This document shows positions 1-7,076 of a DNA stretch of 11,465 nucleotides, in pieces. Numbering within the stretch: position 1 is the first letter of the stretch; every line of letters starts with the position of its first letter. Origin of the DNA: Alphaproteobacteria bacterium (lineage in GTDB: Bacteria; Pseudomonadota; Alphaproteobacteria; Thalassobaculales; Thalassobaculaceae); contig JAPKDN010000052.1 of NCBI GenBank assembly GCA_028822575.1, forward strand, positions 1 to 11,465. Direction: 5' to 3'. The notes below the pieces were generated by a model, which was not told the origin of the DNA, did no database searches, and saw only the letters and a list, made by a program, of their open reading frames with translations. The position numbers were made by a program, and so were the translations under genes.

Positions 1-1715
1 TTCTGCTTTTCCAAAAGCTTGCGTTTACGGGAGATGTCGCCGCCATAGCATTTGGCGGTGACATCCTTACGCATAGCACTGATGGTTTCGCGGGCGATCA
101 CTTTGCCGCCGATCGCCGCCTGGATCGGGATTTTGAATAATTGCCGCGGGATTAGATCCTTCAGACGACCACACAATACCCGGCCACGAGGCTCGGCTTG
201 GCTGTTATGAATAACCATCGAGAGGGCATCAACGGGCTCGGTGTTGATGAGCACCCTCATCTGTACCAAGTTACCTTCGCGGTATCCGTCTATCGTATAA
301 TCGAAGCTGGCATAGCCACGACTGATCGATTTCAGGCGATCGTAGAAATCAAACACCACTTCGTTCAGCGGTAGCTTGTACACCACCATTGCGCGTGCGC
401 CGACATAGGTCAGCTCGACCTGCTCGCCGCGTCGGTCCGTACACAACGATAGGATCGGCCCAAGATATTCGTCCGGTACGAAGATCGTCGCTGTGATCCA
501 CGGCTCCTCAATACTCGCTATCTTGACCACATCTGGCATATCCGACGGGTTGTGGAGAGTGATGGTCTCACCACTGTTCATATTGACCCGGTAAACCACG
601 CTGGGCGCCGTCGTGATCAGGTCAAGATCGAACTCTCGTTCCAGCCGCTCCTGAATAATCTCTAGATGTAGTAGACCAAGGAAGCCACAGCGGAAACCAA
701 AACCCAGCGCCGCCGAGCTTTCAGCCTCGAATGAGAAACTAGCGTCATTGAGCCGCAGTTTGTCCAAGCTGTCGCGCAAGTTCTCATATTCGGCTGCGTC
801 AACCGGAAACAAGCCACAGAACACCACCGGGACACTCGGTTTAAACCCCTCCAGAGCTTGGGCTGCGGGCTTGCGGTCCTCGGTGATGGTGTCACCGACC
901 CGGCAATCGGCCACCGTCTTAATAGCAGCGGTCATAAAGCCCATCTCGCCAGGGCCGAGCTCACCGATCTCGGTCAACTTCGGCGTGAACACACCAACCC
1001 GATCGACCGGGTGCGCCGCGCCAGTCTGCATCATTCGGATCTTTTGGCCCTTTTTAAGGACGCCATCATAGATCCGGACCAAAGTCATCACCCCGAGATA
1101 GGGATCGTACCAGGAATCCACAAGCAATGCCTTTAGCGGGGCTTCACGATTCCCCTTTGGCGGCGGCAGGCGATGCACCAGGACTTCCAAAACCGCCTTG
1201 ATATTAAGACCGGTCTTGGCCGAGATCTCCACCGCATCCGTGGCGTCGAGACCGATGACCTCCTCGATCTGGGCGCGCACCCGTTCGGGCTCCGCCGCCG
1301 GCAGATCGACCTTGTTCAGCACCGGGATAATCTCATGATTGGCATCGATCGCCTGATAGACATTGGCAAGCGTCTGTGCCTCAACACCCTGGCTGGCATC
1401 GACCACGAGGAGCGAGCCTTCGCAGGCTGATAGCGATCGGCTGACCTCATAGGCGAAATCGACATGCCCGGGCGTGTCCATGAGGTTCAACTCATAGATC
1501 TCGCCATTATCGGCGGTATATTTCAGGCGCACCGCCTGGGCTTTGATGGTGATACCACGCTCACGCTCAATATCCATCGAGTCGAGCACCTGCTCCTTCA
1601 TGTCCCGGTCGGCCAGCCCACCACAGTATTGGATCAGTCTATCGGCAAGCGTCGACTTGCCATGATCGATATGGGCGATGATGGAAAAATTACGGATATG
1701 GGATAGGTCGGTCAT
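1..1715 (-). CDS. lepA: Elongation factor 4 (LepA), C-terminal end cut by window edge
   Basis: Ribosome-associated translational GTPase, known in the family to act on stalled or mis-translocated ribosomes. It starts at an ATG at 1715 on the minus strand and stays open for 571 codons to the window edge. All G motifs are visible: G1 AHIDHGKS (residues 14-21), G2 GITIKA (55-60), G3 DTPGH (80-84), G4 NKVD (134-137) and G5 SAK (165-167). The LepA-specific [20 protein letters not shown] stretch and the C-terminal LIPRQLFKI and [18 protein letters not shown] segments follow, which separate it from EF-G and from BipA. By comparison with the roughly 600-residue E. coli protein (recalled, not aligned here), only about 30 residues are missing to the left. 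A CAGGAG ribosome-site candidate lies about 13 bases upstream, a rather long spacing. It is the last gene in a leftward run after kdsB and pheA, 95 bases beyond pheA, so it may have its own promoter. Confidence 0.97.
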   Translation of the reverse strand, partial: MTDLSHIRNFSIIAHIDHGKSTLADRLIQYCGGLADRDMKEQVLDSMDIERERGITIKAQAVRLKYTADNGEIYELNLMDTPGHVDFAYEVSRSLSACEGSLLVVDASQGVEAQTLANVYQAIDANHEIIPVLNKVDLPAAEPERVRAQIEEVIGLDATDAVEISAKTGLNIKAVLEVLVHRLPPPKGNREAPLKALLVDSWYDPYLGVMTLVRIYDGVLKKGQKIRMMQTGAAHPVDRVGVFTPKLTEIGELGPGEMGFMTAAIKTVADCRVGDTITEDRKPAAQALEGFKPSVPVVFCGLFPVDAAEYENLRDSLDKLRLNDASFSFEAESSAALGFGFRCGFLGLLHLEIIQERLEREFDLDLITTAPSVVYRVNMNSGETITLHNPSDMPDVVKIASIEEPWITATIFVPDEYLGPILSLCTDRRGEQVELTYVGARAMVVYKLPLNEVVFDFYDRLKSISRGYASFDYTIDGYREGNLVQMRVLINTEPVDALSMVIHNSQAEPRGRVLCGRLKDLIPRQLFKIPIQAAIGGKVIARETISAMRKDVTAKCYGGDISRKRKLLEKQ

Positions 1716-1810
1716 CGGCGTTGCCGGACTCCTGGCGAATTTATTCGGAACATAAGGCCAGGCAGGCTTCCGCGCAACGAAAGACGGCGAAGGAAGACGA
1801 GCGTGCGGGT
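1716..1810. other. Intergenic gap between pheA and lepA
   Basis: A 95-base gap between the pheA stop codon (TAG, complement of 1811-1813) and the lepA start. It holds the lepA ribosome-binding candidate (complement of about 1729-1734). I see no convincing rho-independent terminator (no GC-rich hairpin followed by a T run on the minus strand) and no promoter with good hexamers. Read-through from pheA into lepA is therefore possible but not shown. Confidence 0.5.
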
Positions 1811-2671
1811 CTAGCTGCCGTTCGTCGCCCGAAACGTATGCGCAGGATAGGTTCCAATGATCCGCACCGCGCCTGGTGGGCAATAGAATTGCAATTCTTC
1901 CAAGGCGAGCCGCATCGGTTCTTCTTCTGGATGACCATCGGCATCGACGTAAAATTGCGCCGCCTCGAAGGAACCGCCAACCATATAGGACTCAAGCTTC
2001 GTAAGGTTGATGCCATTGGTTGCGAAACCGCCAAGCGCCTTGTAAAGCGCCGCTGGAACGCTGCGAACCCGGAAGACAATGGTGGTAACACAGCGGCCAC
2101 TTCCGGGCGGTGGGACAACCGGCTCCCGACCCATGATTAACATTCGAGTAGTGTTGTGTTCCGCGTCCTCGACACTTTCACGCAGGATATCCAAGCCATA
2201 GATCTCAGCGGCCAATCTCGGACCAATCGCCGCGATCGTTGGATCATTGCGTTCAGCGACATCTCGGGCGGCGCCAGCGGTATCCGGATGCTGGACCGGC
2301 TTCACACCGAGTTCACGCATCAACTTGCGGGACTGACCTAAAGCGTGCACATGACTGTGGATCTCTTTCAAGTCTTCGATCCGCGCGCCTTTCACCCCTA
2401 ATAACATCGCGCGCACGCGCTGAAAATGCTCTCCAGTAATATAAAGGCCCGATTCTGGTAGCAGATGATGAATATCGGCGACTCGGCCCGCGACCGAATT
2501 TTCCACCGGCACCATGGCACAGAGCGCCCGTCGCTCCTGCACCGCACCCAGCATCTCCTCGAAGCTGTGACAGGGCAGCGGCTCAAGGTCGGGGCACCCG
2601 GCCTGGCAAGCCATATGAGAGTTGGCGCCAAGTTCGCCTTGGAAGGCGATGGTACGGTTCGGATCAGACAC
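1811..2671 (-). CDS. pheA: Prephenate dehydratase with ACT domain
   Basis: Converts prephenate to phenylpyruvate in phenylalanine synthesis, in the cytoplasm. It is the stand-alone form, without chorismate mutase. The catalytic domain covers roughly residues 5-185 ([36 protein letters not shown]) and a C-terminal ACT regulatory domain covers about 193-278 ([20 protein letters not shown]), which in the family binds phenylalanine for feedback control. I chose the GTG at 2671 (286 residues): it has an AAGAAG purine run five bases upstream and places IAFQG close to the start, as in relatives. A TTG at 2692 would add seven residues and overlap the kdsB stop codon as TTGA. The usual TRF motif reads TRM (T175, R176, M177) and the ACT motif ESRP reads ESYM. 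The latter is familiar in alphaproteobacteria. kdsB lies directly upstream, so the two are probably cotranscribed. Confidence 0.95.
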   Translation of the reverse strand: MSDPNRTIAFQGELGANSHMACQAGCPDLEPLPCHSFEEMLGAVQERRALCAMVPVENSVAGRVADIHHLLPESGLYITGEHFQRVRAMLLGVKGARIEDLKEIHSHVHALGQSRKLMRELGVKPVQHPDTAGAARDVAERNDPTIAAIGPRLAAEIYGLDILRESVEDAEHNTTRMLIMGREPVVPPPGSGRCVTTIVFRVRSVPAALYKALGGFATNGINLTKLESYMVGGSFEAAQFYVDADGHPEEEPMRLALEELQFYCPPGAVRIIGTYPAHTFRATNGS

Positions 2672-2688
2672 CGATCTTCTTTCTGCTA

Positions 2689-3432
2689 TCAATTCATTAG
2701 GAGAAGTCGGGCGCGCTCAAGATCGGCCGGAGTATCGACACCGAGTGGGACCGTGTCAACGCGCGCCACATCGATTCGCATCCCCGCTTCCAACGCCCGC
2801 AACTGCTCGAGTTTTTCCATCTTCTCCAGCGGGGATTGAGGCAGGGCGACGAAGTTTGCCAGAATCTCCGGTCGATAACTGTAGATACCAATATGATGAA
2901 ACATCGGGCCACCCGTTGGTGCCGGCGCCTTGGTGAAATAGAGCGCCCGGCCCCGCAACTCATCCGGCTGCTCCCATGCCACAACGGCCTTATTCACGCT
3001 AGTACTGGTCCTCTCCTCATCCAACGTGATCTCTGCCACTACGGTCCCGATATCGACCTCCGCCCAGTCCAATAATTCCAAGGTAGCTGCCACAGTCCTA
3101 GGCTCCAGAACCGGCAGATCGCCTTGCAAATTGATGATTGCGTCATGCCTGCCATCCGGGTCGACCGCACCGAGTGCCGCATGAATCCGATCAGAACCGG
3201 ACGGCAGGTCCGGGTCAGTCAGAATAGCCTCGCCGCCGACGGCCCAGATCGCCTTGGCGATCACCGCCTCGCCACAGGCAACTACGACCCTTCCTAGATT
3301 AGCCTCGATCGCGCGGCGCCAGACCTGAACGATCATCGGCTCACCATGAATATCCGCTAACGGCTTGTTCGGCAGGCGGCTGGAAGCCATGCGCGCGGGG
3401 ATCATGATGATTGGGTCACGAGGAAGCGCCAT
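2689..3432 (-). CDS. kdsB: 3-deoxy-manno-octulosonate cytidylyltransferase
   Basis: Activates Kdo with CTP to give CMP-Kdo, the donor for the inner core of lipopolysaccharide, in the cytoplasm. This marks the host as a Gram-negative organism. The nucleotide-binding IPARMASSRLPNKPLADI lies at residues 11-28, SGSDRI at 78-83, the metal and CTP site NLQGDLP at 101-107, HIGIYSYR at 180-187, SPLEKMEKLEQLR at 200-212 and GVDTPADLER at 231-240. The start chosen is ATG at 3432 (247 residues), which fits the usual length near 250. Further upstream, ATG at 3444 adds four residues and TTG at 3495 adds 21. The TTG extension has no recognisable ribosome site and no counterpart in the enzyme family as I know it. 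None of the three starts has a strong Shine-Dalgarno sequence. The stop codon lies 17 bases before the preferred pheA start, suggesting one transcript. Confidence 0.95.
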   Translation of the reverse strand: MALPRDPIIMIPARMASSRLPNKPLADIHGEPMIVQVWRRAIEANLGRVVVACGEAVIAKAIWAVGGEAILTDPDLPSGSDRIHAALGAVDPDGRHDAIINLQGDLPVLEPRTVAATLELLDWAEVDIGTVVAEITLDEERTSTSVNKAVVAWEQPDELRGRALYFTKAPAPTGGPMFHHIGIYSYRPEILANFVALPQSPLEKMEKLEQLRALEAGMRIDVARVDTVPLGVDTPADLERARLLLMN

Positions 3433-3647
3433 CACACCGTCCATTGATTGGTTGTTCGAGATTGCGGCGATATGCCGCGCGACCCCCCAAGTCAAGAAGA
3501 TGCTTCAGACCTGTCAATTTCAAGCGCCTCGGGGTAACAACGAATTGGGAACGCCACGCTCATTGGACAGGCGCGTTCCTAAACTGTAGATTGTAGCGCG
3601 CGCAGACCGTGGGGTAGCGTGAGCATAGGTACGAGCGAGGACGAGGC
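3433..3647. promoter_or_regulatory. Divergent intergenic region between kdsB and the cytochrome c gene
   Basis: This 215-base region separates leftward kdsB-pheA-lepA from all rightward genes, so promoters for both directions should lie here. The best rightward sigma-70-like candidate is TTGGAC (3563-3568) and TAGATT (3587-3592) with an 18-base spacer, matching three and four of six consensus positions. It lies about 55-80 bases before the cytochrome c start. I find no clear leftward promoter. The cytochrome c ribosome site is the purine-rich GAGCGAGGACGAGG just before 3648. The promoter call is weak; the regional role follows mainly from gene orientation. Confidence 0.35.
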
Positions 3648-4223
3648 ATGGCATCGCTGGAAATGAACAAGTTCGCCGCGGGTATTATCTGCGCGGGATT
3701 GCTGGCGATGGCGGCAGGCAAGATCGCCGATGTCATGGTCCATCCTCAGCAACTTGAAAAGAACGCTTTTGTGGTCGACATTGGCGCGCTGGAAAGCGCC
3801 GCCGCTCCTAAGGGAAGCGGTGGGCCGAGCCTGGAGCCGGTAATGGCGATGTTGGCATCCGCCGATGTCGCGGCGGGCCAGAAAATCTTTAAGAAATGCT
3901 CAGCTTGTCATTCCGTGGACAAGGGTGGCAAAAACAAAGTTGGTCCCAATCTCTACGGGGTCGTGAACGGCGGCAAGGCAGGCAAGGATGGCTTTAGCTA
4001 TTCCGACGCGCTCAAGGGCATGGGCGGAAATTGGGATTATGCCTCGCTTAACGGTTTCCTTGCCAAGCCCAAGGCTTATGTCCCAGGGACAAAAATGAGC
4101 TTTGCGGGCCTGAAGAAGGTAGGCCATCGCGCGTCGGTGATCGTCTATTTGCGTAGCCTCGCGGATACCCCGGTGGCACTGCCTTCAACCGAGGATATTG
4201 CCAAGGAAGCCAACGATAGCTGA
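3648..4223 (+). CDS. cycM: Membrane-anchored c-type cytochrome (CycM-like)
   Basis: A class I c-type cytochrome of 191 residues. The N-terminus holds one hydrophobic segment (about residues 10-24) without a convincing signal-peptidase site, so it probably stays as a membrane anchor facing the periplasm. A flexible, Ala/Gly/Ser-containing linker (about 48-75) follows. The heme domain has the covalent attachment motif CSACH (C84, C87, H88), the [11 protein letters not shown] loop typical of mitochondrial-type cytochrome c, and the distal ligand M150 in VPGTKMSF. This layout matches the CycM cytochrome c552 of Bradyrhizobium and related alphaproteobacteria, which passes electrons from the bc1 complex to an aa3-type oxidase; that role here is inferred from the family. 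A strong purine-rich ribosome site precedes the ATG. The divergent neighbour is kdsB, and a phosphatase gene begins 23 bases downstream. Confidence 0.9.
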   Translation: MASLEMNKFAAGIICAGLLAMAAGKIADVMVHPQQLEKNAFVVDIGALESAAAPKGSGGPSLEPVMAMLASADVAAGQKIFKKCSACHSVDKGGKNKVGPNLYGVVNGGKAGKDGFSYSDALKGMGGNWDYASLNGFLAKPKAYVPGTKMSFAGLKKVGHRASVIVYLRSLADTPVALPSTEDIAKEANDS

Positions 4224-4246
4224 GGTGGGTTAAGGCAACCTCCCCG

Positions 4247-5029
4247 GTGGTAGCGTCCCCCGTATCCGAGTTCGCAAAATTCGCAGAAACCCTGGTTGAC
4301 GCCAGCCGAGAGATAATTCTTGGCTATTGGCGCCAAGAATTCGACGTTATCGACAAGGCCGATGAGAGCCCAGTGACGATAGCCGATCGCATGGCCGAGG
4401 CTAAAATACGTGAAATTATCGAAGCCCGCTATCCCGATCATGGCATCGCTGGAGAGGAGTTTGGCCGGGTTCGCATGGGTTCGGAGTACATCTGGTCGCT
4501 TGACCCGGTGGATGGCACCAAGGCGTTCATCAGCGGCTCACCACTTTTTGGCACGCTTGTCGCTCTCCTTCGTGATGGCATACCCATTCTAGGCGTGGTC
4601 GATGTACCGGCGACAAGCGAGCGATGGGTTGGCGGTCATGACCTGCCGACGGTTCTGAACGGTAAACCGGTAAAGACCCGGCAAGACCGATCTCTCGATC
4701 AGGCGATAACCGGCTCGACCAGCCCGACCATGTTCGTGGGCGCCGACGCGGAGCGACTCGCGCACGTTCATGATCAGGTCAAACTGCCGATCTATGGGGG
4801 CGATTGCTATCTCTATGGGATGCTAGCGATCGGTTCGATCGATCTGGTGATTGAAAAAGGCCTGTCCGATTACGACTATCTCGCGCCAACGGCGATGATT
4901 CAGGCGGCTGGCGGCATCGTTACGGGCTGGAAAGGCGAACGGCTTGGGATTGATACTACCGACAGTGTGGTGGCCGCAGGCGATCCTAAATTACACGCCG
5001 AAGTGCTTCGCCTGCTAAACGATAGCTGA
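4247..5029 (+). CDS. hisN: Inositol-monophosphatase-family phosphatase, probably histidinol-phosphatase
   Basis: A metal-dependent phosphatase of the inositol monophosphatase superfamily, 260 residues. Metal ligands are visible at E70/E71 in AGEEFG, in the DPVDGT motif (D86, D89, G90, T91) and probably at D210 in the DYDYLAP segment that corresponds to the WDxAA motif. The segments WSLDPVDGTKAFISGSPLFG and GGDCYLYGMLAIGSIDLVIE resemble HisN, the histidinol-phosphate phosphatase of actinobacteria and alphaproteobacteria, more than SuhB or CysQ. On that basis it would catalyse the penultimate step of histidine synthesis. No other his gene is nearby, so an alternative sugar- or inositol-phosphate substrate remains possible. 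The start is GTG at 4247; no alternative in-frame start lies in the short gap, and the ribosome site is weak (AAGG, about 11-14 bases upstream). It follows the cytochrome gene by 23 bases and may share its transcript. Confidence 0.85.
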   Translation: MVASPVSEFAKFAETLVDASREIILGYWRQEFDVIDKADESPVTIADRMAEAKIREIIEARYPDHGIAGEEFGRVRMGSEYIWSLDPVDGTKAFISGSPLFGTLVALLRDGIPILGVVDVPATSERWVGGHDLPTVLNGKPVKTRQDRSLDQAITGSTSPTMFVGADAERLAHVHDQVKLPIYGGDCYLYGMLAIGSIDLVIEKGLSDYDYLAPTAMIQAAGGIVTGWKGERLGIDTTDSVVAAGDPKLHAEVLRLLNDS

Positions 5030-5044
5030 TCGAACCAGCCTGGG

Positions 5045-5069
5045 ATGGTCACGGCCCCACGATGACCAT
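5045..5069. repeat. Inverted repeat, 7-bp stem, downstream of hisN
   Basis: ATGGTCA (5045-5051) and TGACCAT (5063-5069) are perfect reverse complements around an 11-base loop. The dyad begins 16 bases after the hisN stop codon. No T run follows (the next bases are TGAAAT), so it is not a typical intrinsic terminator. It could be an operator half-site pair, an mRNA 3' end hairpin, or chance. Confidence 0.45.
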
Positions 5070-5115
5070 TGAAATGGCGGGATGAATTTCTCATCTCAAC
5101 GCAGTCCAGTGATAC

Positions 5116-5131
5116 CATCGATTGTTCGATG
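5116..5131. repeat. Inverted repeat, 6-bp stem, 35 bases before yejA
   Basis: CATCGA (5116-5121) and TCGATG (5126-5131) are perfect reverse complements around a TTGT loop. The position, shortly before the yejA ribosome site, would suit either an operator or a 5' leader hairpin. The arm is short and may be accidental. Confidence 0.35.
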
Positions 5132-5166
5132 CCCGATCCGTTAACTAGCCCGGGGAGCCACGTAAC

Positions 5167-7005
5167 ATGGCCCGATCCCGAATTTTCCTGACCGCGTTGA
5201 TTTTCGTCGCGTTTGGCGCGTCGGAACCGAAGGCGGCCGACCCGAAACCGGCGCACGCAATCGCCATGCATGGGACCCCTAAATACGGCCCAGATTTTTC
5301 CCATTTTGACTATGTTAACCCCAGCGCGCCGAAGGGCGGTGCCATCGTCAACGAAGCCACGGGGACCTATGACAGCTTCAACCCCTTTATCCTGAAGGGC
5401 GTGGCCGCGTCGGGGATCGGGTTGCTCTACGATTCGCTGATGTCGAGTTCGTCGGACGAGGCATTTACCAAATACGCTAGTTTGGCCGAATCCGTCATTT
5501 TGCCGGAGGACCGAAGCTGGGTCGCGTTCAATATCAACCCCAAGGCGCGCTGGCATGACGGAGAGCCAATCAAGCCTGAAGACGTAATCTGGACCTTCAA
5601 CACGTTGCGTGGGAAAGGCCATCCGTTCTACCAGGCCTACTACGGCGATGTGAAAAGCGTCGAGAAGACCGGCCCACGCCAGGTAACCTTCCGTTTCCCC
5701 AGAGGGAACCGCGAGTTGCCGTTGATTGTCGCCGAGATTAGCATCCTACCCAAGCATTACTGGGAGAGCCGGGACTTTACCAAGACGACGCTGGAGCCAC
5801 CGCTTGGTAGCGGCGCCTATAAGGTCAAATCCTTCGAGGCCGGCCGTTCGATCGCGTATGAGCGTGTCGTTGATTATTGGGGCCAGGATCTGCCGGTACA
5901 CAAGGGTCAATCCAATATCGACGAGATCCGTTACGAATATTATCGCGACCGCGAAGTCGCGACCGAGGCCTTCAAAAGCGGCGCTTTTGACCTGCGCGCC
6001 GAGAACTCCGCCAAGCGGTGGGCGACGTCGTTCGATTTTCCAGCCTTGACTGCGGGGCACGTGGTCAAGGCTCTGATCCCCCACGAACGTCCGACCGGCA
6101 TGCAGGGTTTCATCTTCAATATCCGCAAGCCATTCTTCGGCAATCCGGATGTTCGCCGCGCCATTGCCTATGCCTGGGATTTCGAATGGGCCAACAAGAC
6201 CATCATGTACGGCGCATATACCCGCACGAACAGCTACTTCTCCAACTCGGAATTATCCTCGGAGCGGGGTCTCCCGGTGGGCGAGGAATTGGCGGTCCTG
6301 AAGAAATTCAAAGATAAGCTACCGGAAGAAGTATTCACCAAGACCTATCAGGCACCGACGACTGACGGGTCCGGTAATAATCGCGGCAATTTGCGAACCG
6401 CGCTAAATCTGCTGCGCGGGGCTGGCTGGAAAGTAACCGATGGCAAGCTCATAAACCCCAAGGGGGAACCATTGGCATTCGAGTTGCTGCTGGCCCAACC
6501 ATCGCTGGAAAAGCTTGCCCTCCCATTGCAACAAAACCTGAAGCGGTTGGGCATTGAAATGTCGATCCGCAGCGTCGACGTCGCGCAATATCAGGCCCGG
6601 ACTGACAGTTTTGATTTCGACATGATCATCGGTGGTATCGGCCAATCGCTGTCGCCCGGTAACGAGCAACGCGATTTCTGGCATTCCTCCAAAGCCGATA
6701 TTCAGGGCAGCCGCAATTTGATCGGCATCAGTGATCCGGTCGTTGACGCGCTCGTCGAGATGGTAATCCAGGCTCCTGACCGCGATAGCCTGATCGCCCG
6801 GACCCGGGCGCTGGACCGTGTTCTCCTTTGGGGTCACTATCTTGTCCCGCATTTCCACCTCCGAGCCTCGCGGCTGATCCACTGGAACAAGTTTGGACGA
6901 CCCAAGGTGGTCGCGAAATACTCCAATGGCTATCCGACGACCTGGTGGATTGATTCCAAGAAACAGGCGGCATTGAAGGCTTGGCGCAAATTGGGCAGAA
7001 AATAG
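5167..7005 (+). CDS. yejA: Periplasmic peptide-binding protein of the Yej ABC transporter
   Basis: The extracellular solute-binding component (SBP_bac_5 family) of a peptide importer, 612 residues, near the roughly 600 of E. coli YejA. Residues 1 to about 24 look like a Sec signal peptide: a basic MARSR, a hydrophobic core and an Ala-rich end (KAAD), although the exact cleavage point is unclear. The mature protein opens with the YejA-specific block HGTPKYGPDF, HFDYVNPSAPKGG (residues 35-58) and continues through the fold seen in dipeptide and oligopeptide binders, including KARWHDGEPIKPEDVIWTF, LGSGAYKVKSFEAGRSIAYE and a late RPTGMQGFIFNIRKPFF block. A GGGGAG ribosome site supports the ATG. 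The two permeases and the ATPase follow directly. In enterobacteria YejABEF imports microcin C and peptides; in Agrobacterium its counterpart imports peptidoglycan fragments. Which substrate applies here cannot be read from sequence. Confidence 0.94.
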   Translation: MARSRIFLTALIFVAFGASEPKAADPKPAHAIAMHGTPKYGPDFSHFDYVNPSAPKGGAIVNEATGTYDSFNPFILKGVAASGIGLLYDSLMSSSSDEAFTKYASLAESVILPEDRSWVAFNINPKARWHDGEPIKPEDVIWTFNTLRGKGHPFYQAYYGDVKSVEKTGPRQVTFRFPRGNRELPLIVAEISILPKHYWESRDFTKTTLEPPLGSGAYKVKSFEAGRSIAYERVVDYWGQDLPVHKGQSNIDEIRYEYYRDREVATEAFKSGAFDLRAENSAKRWATSFDFPALTAGHVVKALIPHERPTGMQGFIFNIRKPFFGNPDVRRAIAYAWDFEWANKTIMYGAYTRTNSYFSNSELSSERGLPVGEELAVLKKFKDKLPEEVFTKTYQAPTTDGSGNNRGNLRTALNLLRGAGWKVTDGKLINPKGEPLAFELLLAQPSLEKLALPLQQNLKRLGIEMSIRSVDVAQYQARTDSFDFDMIIGGIGQSLSPGNEQRDFWHSSKADIQGSRNLIGISDPVVDALVEMVIQAPDRDSLIARTRALDRVLLWGHYLVPHFHLRASRLIHWNKFGRPKVVAKYSNGYPTTWWIDSKKQAALKAWRKLGRK

Positions 7006-7076
7006 GTGTTGAATGATCACGAGCAACGCCACGGCTTACGCCAGGGCGATGGAGGCGGAAAGGCCAGGGCGACGGA

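Larger units (their letters stand above)
5030..5166. promoter_or_regulatory. Intergenic region before the yej operon
   Basis: A 137-base gap between hisN and yejA. It contains two inverted repeats, listed separately, and a GGGGAG ribosome-site candidate at 5153-5158, eight bases before the yejA ATG. The gap is long enough for a yej promoter, but I find no pair of good -35 and -10 hexamers. TTGAAA at 5069-5074 has no acceptable partner 16-18 bases downstream. Confidence 0.4.

Noticed and set aside
748..2140. Series of plus-strand frames opposite lepA and the end of pheA
   Set aside because: LepA is continuous on the minus strand with all GTPase motifs; these frames are its antisense shadows and that of pheA.
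3433..3495. 21-residue N-terminal extension of KdsB from a TTG at 3495
   Set aside because: No ribosome site, a rare start codon and no similarity to KdsB N-termini; ATG at 3432 gives the expected protein length.
5045..5080. Rho-independent terminator after hisN
   Set aside because: The hairpin has a 7-bp AT-containing stem, an 11-base loop and no following T run, so it lacks the hallmarks of an intrinsic terminator.
4900..5622. 240-residue minus-strand frame across the hisN end and the yejA start
   Set aside because: It spans an intergenic gap opposite two well-supported genes and shows no recognisable motif; GC-rich third positions leave such frames open by chance.
6403..7032. 209-residue minus-strand frame opposite the yejA 3' end
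   Set aside because: Antisense shadow of the solute-binding protein gene with no family resemblance.
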